Shown here one piece after another: positions 6,552-11,180 of a stretch of DNA of 11,180 nucleotides. Position numbers and translations under genes: made by a program. The DNA is from an uncultured bacterium (lineage in GTDB: Bacteria; Bacillota; Clostridia; Peptostreptococcales; Anaerovoracaceae). Where the stretch lies: NCBI GenBank assembly GCA_905214225.1, contig CAJMLL010000056.1, positions 1-11,180 of the forward strand, in the 5' to 3' direction. Every line of letters begins with the position of its first letter. The first letter of the stretch is position 1. The notes beneath the pieces are model-generated. The model was not told where the DNA came from. It searched no databases and worked only from the letters and a program-made list of their open reading frames with translations.

Positions 6552-7370
6552 ATGGAGAAAGCAATTACCAAAAGCAAAGAAATCCCCGCGCAGCTGCGAT
6601 CTGTCACGCCAAAAAACCTTCAGGAACTGCTGAATGCGCTTCACGTGCTGTCGGAAAACACAATCGAAACAGATCGAGTTCGTGTTTATGATATTCGATA
6701 CGTTTACGGGGATGGCATTATTAAAGAGGGAGAATACTCCCTGAGCAAAGGCGATAAGCTGAATTTCATTCCAAAAAAATATGGGTTCAAAGAAAACTAT
6801 ATTTGTTTATACGAAGCAAAAAATTTTGCATTTATTCCTCTCCTTTGGTTCGATTCCGATGGACAAGGCTGGAAAACTCAGGCAAATATGGCTCTGGACC
6901 CAAAAGGACATATCTACAATTTTCATTTTATGCGCTGGGAAAAAGCAACCGAGTTACTGCCAATAAAAAGCGTTGTATCCTCAACTGTTCGCGACTGTGC
7001 GCGAGTTTATTATGTGATAAATTCCCCGCGTGAAATGGATATGATCCTGCTGGCTAATAATCCGGATGGTTATTCATTCTTAAAAAAGGAAAAAGTGAAT
7101 AAGAAAAACGGGATTTTCACGCCTGCCAGCCTGCTGATGGCGCCACAGATTGAGAGCCTGTACAGATATGGATACCTGGCGTTTACCAGATGGCATCTTG
7201 TACCGTTTGAACAAGCAGATTACACAGCAATTAACCTGCTGACACAGCCTGGTGATTCAGAGGAGAAAGTGTTCCCTTTCCCTCCGGAATTCCGCGAAAA
7301 GATGAAAAGAGACCCAAAACCAGAAGAATGGATCCGCTATGCATTACGCTTCCTTTACGAAAGTAATTAA
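6552..7370 (+). CDS. Unknown protein, second of two tandem paralogues
   Basis: The ATG at 6552 (272 aa) has AGGTG six bases upstream and gives an N-terminus that aligns with the first paralogue; the GTG at 6543 overlaps that ribosome site. Shared landmarks with the first copy are PLLWFD, FHF..WEK, YYVIN.P.EM.MILL, YSFLKK and NGIFTPASLLMAPQI..LY..GY.AFT. Much of the remainder differs, especially residues 35-90, so the duplication is old. One segment is nevertheless identical at DNA level (see the repeat entry for 6110-6146). No function is recognised. It is the last gene before the insertion sequence. Confidence 0.75.
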   Translation: MEKAITKSKEIPAQLRSVTPKNLQELLNALHVLSENTIETDRVRVYDIRYVYGDGIIKEGEYSLSKGDKLNFIPKKYGFKENYICLYEAKNFAFIPLLWFDSDGQGWKTQANMALDPKGHIYNFHFMRWEKATELLPIKSVVSSTVRDCARVYYVINSPREMDMILLANNPDGYSFLKKEKVNKKNGIFTPASLLMAPQIESLYRYGYLAFTRWHLVPFEQADYTAINLLTQPGDSEEKVFPFPPEFREKMKRDPKPEEWIRYALRFLYESN

Positions 7371-7426
7371 AAAGCGCGGCCTTTGCTGCGTCAGTTATTT
7401 CACACAGAAAAAGTGGGTTTGTCAAG

Positions 7427-7440
7427 TTAAGTGTGTAAGT
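7427..7440 (+). repeat. Left terminal inverted repeat of the IS256-family element
   Basis: TTAAGTGTGTAAGT, the exact reverse complement of 8839-8852. Confidence 0.85.
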
Positions 7441-7451
7441 CTTTTTAAATT

Positions 7452-7486
7452 ATCTCGGATGGAATATTTTTCCACCCGAGATTTTT
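7452..7486 (+). terminator. Terminator-like hairpin inside the left end of the insertion sequence
   Basis: ATCTCGG (7452-7458) pairs with CCGAGAT (7476-7482), with a further 3-bp TGG/CCA extension after one mismatch, and is followed by five T on the plus strand. It would stop transcripts entering from the accessory cassette before they run antisense to the transposase. On the minus strand only a mixed A/T run follows, so termination of the transposase message there is less sure. Confidence 0.55.
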
Positions 7487-7490
7487 GGCT

Positions 7491-8753
7491 TTAGTACTCT
7501 TCATATTTCAGAAGCCGATCCTTCATTGACTCTTCCAGAAGCAGCTGATTCCGCACCATCGCCCAGTTAGATACCGGTCTGGTCCAACGCTTGTAAAGCT
7601 CGGTAATGCGAAGATAGAGAATCTTGAATACGGCGTCTTCGCTTGGAAATGCGCCCTTTTTGGTCACTTTTCGGAAGCTGGAGTTTACTGATTCGATCGG
7701 GTTGGTGGTGTACATGACCTTCCTGACAGCGCTGCCATAGTCAAACAGCTGCTCGACGTGGTTCCAATTCCTGACCCAGACATCAACGGCTCCCGGATAG
7801 CTGCCTCCCCAGGTCTCCTTAAATCGGGCAAATTCGGCCTGTGCCGCCTTTAAACTGGAGGCTCCGTAGATTTTCTTTAACTGTGCGGTAAAGCGCTTGT
7901 ATTCTTTCGATGGAATGTACTTCACGGAATTCCGGATCAGATGGACAATGCACCGCTGGACCACCACGCCAGGGAAAATCGCTTTTGCACCTTCTTCCAG
8001 GCCAGAGACACCGTCCATACTGATGAACAGCACATCTTCAACGCCGCGGCCCTTCAATTCATCGAAAATCTGCATCCAGCTGTGCTTGCCTTCAGTGTCC
8101 GTAATCCAGAGACCCAGGACATCTTTCATTCCGTTCACATCATAGCCAAGGATGACATAAACAGCGCATTCTTTCGCCTCATACTCCCTGCGGATGGTCA
8201 CATACATGCAGTCCACGAAAAGGAATGTGTAGAACTTCTTGAGCGGTCTGTTCTGCCACTCGTCAACCTGATCCAGAACACGGTCCGTGATGTTGGAAAC
8301 GGTTTCTGCTGAAATTTCAAAGCCATAGATGTCATCGATGGTCGCTTGGATATCTCTCTGGCTCATACCGCGGGCATACATAGCCAGAACCTTGTCCTCA
8401 ATGCCGCTAACGTCTCTGGTCCGCTTTGGAATTGTCTGTGGTTCAAAGGAGGCGTCACGATCACGTGGAACACTGACCGGTACTTCTCCGAACTTTGTTT
8501 TCACATTTTTCTGAATATATCAGTTTCGACGGTTGTCGGTAGACTTGCCTCCACGTTCATTGGATTTGTAACCGAGGTGGCTGTCCATCTCTCCCTGCAG
8601 CATGGCTTCGAACATAGGTCCGAAGATATCCTTCAGTGCATCCTGCATTTCATCAACATTTTTAGGCTGATATTCATCGATGATCTTCTGGGCGATCGTT
8701 CTTCCAGTATCGTTCTTATCGCGTTTTTTACGTGTCATAGGTGCTGTATTCAT
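7491..8753 (-). pseudogene. IS256-family (mutator-type) transposase with an in-frame TGA
   Basis: The reading frame runs from ATG 8753 to TAA 7491 and would encode about 420 residues, the usual IS256 size, but codon 78 (8520-8522) is TGA. Both halves are in the same frame: the N-terminal 77 aa end in GGKSTDNRRN and the rest resumes with YIQKNVKTKFGEV. IS256 relatives have a glycine (N-G-Y) at this point, so a single GGA to TGA change explains the break. The downstream part is otherwise intact. The DDE residues are seen as FVDCMY, SMDGVSG and NPIESVNSSF (D98, D164 and E271 counted from the Met at 8504), with the C-x2-H pair in RCIVHLIRN. Translation could restart at GTG/ATG codons near 8504, but the product would lack the N-terminal DNA-binding region. 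It is probably inactive unless TGA is read through. Confidence 0.88.
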
Positions 8754-8800
8754 CCTATCAATTATTCCTTTCTACCATACCGCACTCTATGAAAAAGATA

Positions 8801-8850
8801 AAGTGCGTAAGTTACGTGTTTGAAATTAGTTACCGGTAACTTACACACTT
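8801..8850. repeat. Subterminal inverted copy of the insertion-sequence end
   Basis: AAGTGCGTAAGTTAC at 8801-8815 is complementary to GTAACTTACACACTT at 8836-8850 with one mismatch in 15. The terminal sequence thus has an oppositely oriented near-copy 35 bp inside the element. A perfect 12-bp palindrome GTTACCGGTAAC (8829-8840) overlaps the inner end of the terminal repeat. The pair may fold as a hairpin near the transposase start or be a second transposase-binding site. Confidence 0.65.
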
Positions 8851-8852
8851 AA
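8839..8852 (-). repeat. Right terminal inverted repeat of the IS256-family element
   Basis: ACTTACACACTTAA, the exact reverse complement of 7427-7440. Confidence 0.85.
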
Positions 8853-8937
8853 TATTACACCCTCGAAAAAGTTCCTATTCCACGCCCATCAGACCACTAC
8901 AGTCCTCAGAGGCTAAGCTCACGATTTCGTGTTCACA

Positions 8938-9000
8938 ACTGGCTTGCCGCAATTTAGTAAGAAAAGCGGCAGCCAGTCTCTTCTATCCGCGCTCTGCGGA
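8938..9000 (+). repeat. Two-hairpin module, copy 1
   Basis: CTGGCTTGCCGC (8939-8950) pairs with GCGGCAGCCAG (8966-8976) with one bulged base, extended by A8938-T8977. A small TCCGC/GCGGA hairpin (8986-8990/8996-9000, loop GCTCT) follows. The module recurs in direct orientation at 10290-10352. Confidence 0.75.
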
Positions 9001-9062
9001 ATATTCGTCTTCTTGCTCCGGATTCCTGAACAGGTCTACCGTCCAGTCTCTTTTAGGAGAGC

Positions 9063-9213
9063 GTGACGGCTGTGACAGGCCTATTACAACTTTTTGAACC
9101 TGCGAGCACATCCCGCAAAGGGAAGTTTGATTCCTCCATAACACAGAGAGATACTTTCCGCATGTCTTTGATGCTGTGACGGCTGTGACGGGTATTTCTA
9201 AACTTTTTAGAAT
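9063..9213 (+). repeat. Composite GTGACGG repeats, copies 1 and 2 (rightward)
   Basis: Copy 1 (9063-9098) has GTGACGG at 9063 and GTGACAG at 9072, then nine bases and CTTTTT at 9090. Copy 2 (9176-9213) has GTGACGG at 9176 and 9185, then nine bases and CTTTTT at 9203. The copies are 113 bp apart. The sequence between them, with GCGAGCAC, CGCAAAGGGAAG and a following half-dyad TTTGATTC, resembles that after copies 3 and 4, so the unit extends to about 110 bp. Confidence 0.8.
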
Positions 9214-9470
9214 TCGTGAATTCAGATTCACGCTTTGCGGCAATTTCTTCCTTCCAAAAATCTGCTCCCGGCGTCTCAGCAGGGTTCTATCACGCGGCAT
9301 TCCGCCTCACAGCGCTACACCCGCAAATTCACACCCTCAGGCTTGCGAAAACTCCGGGCGCCTCTGACTTCTGAAGGACCTGAATTATGGTCATTAGCAT
9401 CGGATTCCATCTACGTACGCTGCAATCCAATATCCCGTTTTCAGAGAACTAGTCCCTGACGGATGTTATT

Positions 9471-9506
9471 TGATTCTCCGGAATCAAAATATACTTCCGT
9501 GCAGAG
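9471..9506. repeat. TGATTC dyad with ACTTCCGT tail, copy 1
   Basis: TGATTC (9471-9476) and GAATCA (9481-9486) flank TCCG. The tail AAATATACTTCCGTGCAGAG (9487-9506) recurs with small changes after GAATCA at 9855-9880 and after the dyad at 10001-10020. Confidence 0.75.
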
Positions 9507-9543
9507 CACCGATTCCGTCAATCGCAGCCTGCTTCCAGTGCGT

Positions 9544-9815
9544 GTGACGGACGTGACGGGTGTTTTACAACTTTTTTATATTTTACGGGCAACCGCCTCA
9601 AAGGGAAGTGTGCTTTCAGCATAACGTAGAACTCCATCACAGAAGGAACGGTGACGGCTGTGACGGGTGTTTTGGAACTTTTTTATATTTTACGAGCAAC
9701 CACTTCAAAGAGGCACTTGATTCAACCTTGACACGGAGAATTTCTTCCCGCGTTTTTTTAACTCCGTGACGGGTGTGACGGCTGTGACGGACATTTCCAT
9801 ACTTTTATATATTAC
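9544..9815 (+). repeat. Composite GTGACGG repeats, copies 3, 4 and 5 (rightward)
   Basis: Copy 3 has GTGACGG at 9544 and 9553; copy 4 at 9651 and 9660; copy 5 has three, at 9766, 9775 and 9784. Within each copy the heptamers are exactly 9 bp apart, and a further nine bases lead to CTTTTTTATATTTTAC (C at 9571 and 9678) or CTTTTATATATTAC (C at 9802). Copies 3 and 4 are 107 bp apart and continue to match downstream (ACGGGCAACC/ACGAGCAACC, then TCAAAG), so the tandem unit is about 110 bp. Confidence 0.85.
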
Positions 9816-9854
9816 AAATACCAGATTCTCCGCGCAGTGCATACCTTTTTGGCA

Positions 9855-9880
9855 GAATCAGAATATACTTCCGTATAGAG
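9855..9880. repeat. Half-dyad GAATCA with ACTTCCGT tail
   Basis: GAATCA at 9855-9860 is followed by GAATATACTTCCGTATAGAG, nearly the tail seen after the dyad at 9471. The left TGATTC arm is missing. Confidence 0.6.
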
Positions 9881-9924
9881 AATACCTTTACGAGCCTTCT
9901 GCAAGCCTGCAGGAGATATAAACT

Positions 9925-9943
9925 ACTGATTCCGGGAATCAGT
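9925..9943. repeat. Perfect 19-bp dyad of the TGATTC family
   Basis: ACTGATTCC (9925-9933) and GGAATCAGT (9935-9943) are perfect complements around a single G. It is the longest-armed, tightest member of the family and lies near the centre of the mirror-symmetric array. Confidence 0.8.
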
Positions 9944-10000
9944 AAATTCACCTGAACCCGGCATCTACAATAATACAAAAGCCTCCTACGCTGCAGGAAA

Positions 10001-10037
10001 TCTGATTCCCATGAATCAGAATACTTCCATACAGAAG
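10001..10037. repeat. TGATTC dyad with ACTTCC tail, copy 3
   Basis: TCTGATTC (10001-10008) and GAATCAGA (10013-10020) are 8-bp arms around CCAT, followed by ATACTTCCATACAGAAG, a shortened version of the tail at 9487. Confidence 0.75.
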
Positions 10038-10221
10038 TGAAGATCCAGACAATGATTTACTCCAAGACTATTTTTATAGACGTAAATTAACTTTCTCACG
10101 TAGGTTACCTGATTTCCCAGCCTAAGTAAGTTGGAACCATTCAGTATACCTTCATCTATAGTAGAATCTGTTTCCAGACAGCCAGATTACAATAACCCTG
10201 CTTCAAAAACATATATAACAG

Positions 10222-10251
10222 AAGTTACTATTTTGCCGTCACAGCATCACA
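10222..10251 (-). repeat. Composite repeat, copy 6 (leftward, degenerate)
   Basis: On the minus strand GTGATGC is followed by GTGACGG (10242-10236) and then AACTT (10226-10222). The first heptamer is altered and offset by one base, so this is a weaker copy and the first in leftward orientation. Confidence 0.6.
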
Positions 10252-10289
10252 CTTCACGGAAGAAATCAGTATCCGGAAGCCACATTCAC

Positions 10290-10352
10290 AGCTGGCTTGC
10301 CGCAGTTCAAGCAGAAAAGGCGGCAGCCAGCTCCTCCATCCGCGTTCAGCGG
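10290..10352 (+). repeat. Two-hairpin module, copy 2
   Basis: CTGGCTTGCCGC (10292-10303) pairs with GCGGCAGCCAG (10320-10330), extended by G10291-C10331 and A10290-T10332. A CCGC/GCGG hairpin (10340-10352, loop GTTCA) follows. Compared with copy 1, the pair A8938-T8977 has become G10291-C10331, a compensatory change, while loops differ freely. This supports selection for a folded RNA or extruded hairpin. Confidence 0.75.
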
Positions 10353-10424
10353 CAGGTTCTCCTTTCTCTCGGGAATCAGAAAACACCTTACACGTACTTC
10401 TTATCTGCCTTCTACTTCCGCTTC

Positions 10425-10467
10425 GTATATAAAAGAAGTTGTGATACTGCCGTCATACCCGTCACAC
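10425..10467 (-). repeat. Composite repeat, copy 7 (leftward)
   Basis: On the minus strand GTGACGG (10465-10459) and ATGACGG (10456-10450) are 9 bp apart, then nine bases, AACTT (10440-10436) and TTTTATATACG. Confidence 0.75.
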
Positions 10468-10633
10468 TACTATGATTCACGGAAGCATTCTGTCGGGATG
10501 CCAGGACTACCTGTTCTGCTTCACCAGACAACTTCTGTTGGAACCACATCTCTAAGTCCTTTTAGCGAGAATCATATTATTGCAGACATCTGCATAGCTT
10601 ACGTCCATCGTCGTACACCCACGCTACAGTATC

Positions 10634-10932
10634 TGATTCACGAGAATCAAATTACATTAAACGTACGCGCAGGACCTGTCGTCGCCGTTGAGCAAATGTT
10701 TCCTGACAATCGGAACGCAATACCACTTCGAAATATATAAAAGTTTCTATACTGCCGTCACGTCCGTCACACGCCTGCGTCAGCCGGAGGATTTCATTAT
10801 GATTCCTGCAATCAGAGAGTCATGTCTCCGGCACGCGTACATCAGCAACGCTCGTAATGCTGCCGCTGCAGAAATCATCCTGGCGGATCCGCCGACTCCG
10901 ATCGCATCAAAGATATTTGATTCACGGAATCA
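10634..10932. repeat. Three further TGATTC-family dyads
   Basis: TGATTC-ACGA-GAATCA is at 10634-10649, TGATT-CCTGC-AATCA at 10800-10814 and TGATTC-ACG-GAATCA at 10918-10932. The centres vary in length and sequence while the arms are kept, as expected for binding sites of a dimer or for short hairpins. Confidence 0.7.
10732..10772 (-). repeat. Composite repeat, copy 8 (leftward)
   Basis: On the minus strand GTGACGG (10770-10764) and GTGACGG (10761-10755) are 9 bp apart, then nine bases, AACTT (10745-10741) and TTATATATTTCG. It is the best-preserved leftward copy. Confidence 0.8.
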
Positions 10933-11076
10933 TCTACTGCGTGGGAGCACTCTTGCACCAGAGCAGTGCCAGTCTGCGCACCCGTGCCTGTTTGACAGAG
11001 CGTAGGCTATCGGTCAGACCTTCTTTCCGTACGTTCGGACATCCCTCAGGACGTCATTGGCTGATACACCATCCAC

Positions 11077-11120
11077 GAAAAAATAAAAAAGTTCCGTTTT
11101 TGCCATCACAGCCGTCACAC
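11077..11120 (-). repeat. Composite repeat, copy 9 (leftward)
   Basis: On the minus strand GTGACGG (11118-11112) and GTGATGG (11109-11103) are 9 bp apart, then nine bases, AACTT (11093-11089) and TTTTATTTTTTCG. Confidence 0.75.
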
Positions 11121-11180
11121 CTTCACCCCCCGCAGACCGTCCGAAAACGTTCATTTTTCAACGCTTCTACGGTCTATATA

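Larger units (their letters stand above)
7427..8852 (-). mobile_element. IS256-family insertion sequence
   Basis: The element is 1,426 bp between perfect 14-bp terminal inverted repeats, TTAAGTGTGTAAGT at 7427-7440 and its complement at 8839-8852. It encloses one transposase gene read leftwards. IS256 elements normally leave an 8-9 bp target duplication, but the flanks TTGTCAAG (left) and TATTACAC (right) do not match. This suggests a later deletion or recombination at one side, or slightly different true ends. It lies 56 bp after the second paralogue and immediately before the repeat-rich region. Confidence 0.9.
8853..11180. other. Gene-free, repeat-rich region (candidate origin, centromere or RNA array)
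   Basis: About 2.3 kb contain no reading frame with a ribosome site or recognisable protein; the longest frames, just over 100 codons, cross repeat units and look accidental. Instead the DNA holds three interspersed repeat families, listed separately: composite GTGACGG repeats (nine copies), TGATTC/GAATCA dyads (six) and a duplicated two-hairpin module. The composite repeats point right up to about 9815 and left from about 10222, so the array is roughly mirror-symmetric around 10,000. Stretches 9214-9470 and 10470-10630 show only weak or degenerate traces of these repeats. Confidence 0.6.

Noticed and set aside
8520..8522. Alternative genetic code in which TGA encodes an amino acid (for example glycine)
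   Set aside because: The helicase and relaxase both end at TGA at sensible family lengths, and the relaxase TGA overlaps the next start. One damaged transposase codon is not enough to propose recoding.
8983..9300. 105-codon minus-strand reading frame in the repeat region
   Set aside because: It has no ribosome site or recognisable domain, and it crosses two composite repeats and the small hairpin of the duplicated module.
10131..11005. Plus-strand reading frames of about 100-150 codons
   Set aside because: They overlap each other in different frames, run through repeats and dyads, and have no credible start signals or protein features.
9063..11120. CRISPR array
   Set aside because: The repeats occur in both orientations at uneven distances of about 105-370 bp and the intervals themselves contain repeated motifs, unlike short uniform spacers.

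Overview
The window looks like part of a mobilizable plasmid or integrated mobile element of a Gram-positive bacterium, most likely of the Bacillota (gut Lachnospirales or Erysipelotrichales type). This placement is an inference from the purine-rich Shine-Dalgarno sites (AAGGAGGTG, AAAGGAG), intermediate GC content, a MobV relaxase, a D5/P4-type replication helicase and an IS256-family insertion sequence. No species can be named from the sequence. No rRNA, tRNA or CRISPR array is visible.

Left part (1-3929, minus strand): a replication and transfer operon reads leftwards from a strong promoter (TTGACA, 17 bp, TATACT at 3901-3929). Its order is a D5/P4-like helicase (1959-3647), a compact MobV relaxase (1013-1687) and a VirD4/TraG-like coupling ATPase that runs off the window (1-1013). 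The last two overlap by one base (TGATG). The helicase gene has a leader of about 250 nt. In that leader lie a 10-bp inverted repeat and a terminator-like hairpin that works only on the opposite strand, the layout expected for an antisense (counter-transcribed) copy-control RNA. The 271-nt gap between helicase and relaxase is packed with nested perfect helices (1719-1923), making it a candidate structured RNA and/or oriT.

Middle part (3930-7370, plus strand): a divergent control region contains an 11-bp-arm palindrome at 3930-3962 and an extended -10 promoter near 4009. It drives an accessory cassette: a 415-aa protein with a C-terminal four-cysteine zinc finger, then two tandem paralogues (264 and 272 aa) of no recognised function. 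The paralogues have diverged in most places but share a 35-bp block of identical DNA.

Right part (7427-11180): an IS256-family element (7427-8852, 14-bp inverted repeats) carries a transposase interrupted by one in-frame TGA. Beyond it lie about 2.3 kb without a credible gene. This stretch holds at least three interspersed repeat families: nine composite repeats built on 9-bp-spaced GTGACGG units followed by CTTTTTTATA, five pointing right and then four pointing left; six TGATTC-N3-5-GAATCA dyads; and a duplicated two-hairpin module with one compensatory base-pair change. This could be a replication origin or centromere of the element, or a family of structured RNA or regulatory units. Together with the 1719-1923 structure it is the most unusual content of the window.
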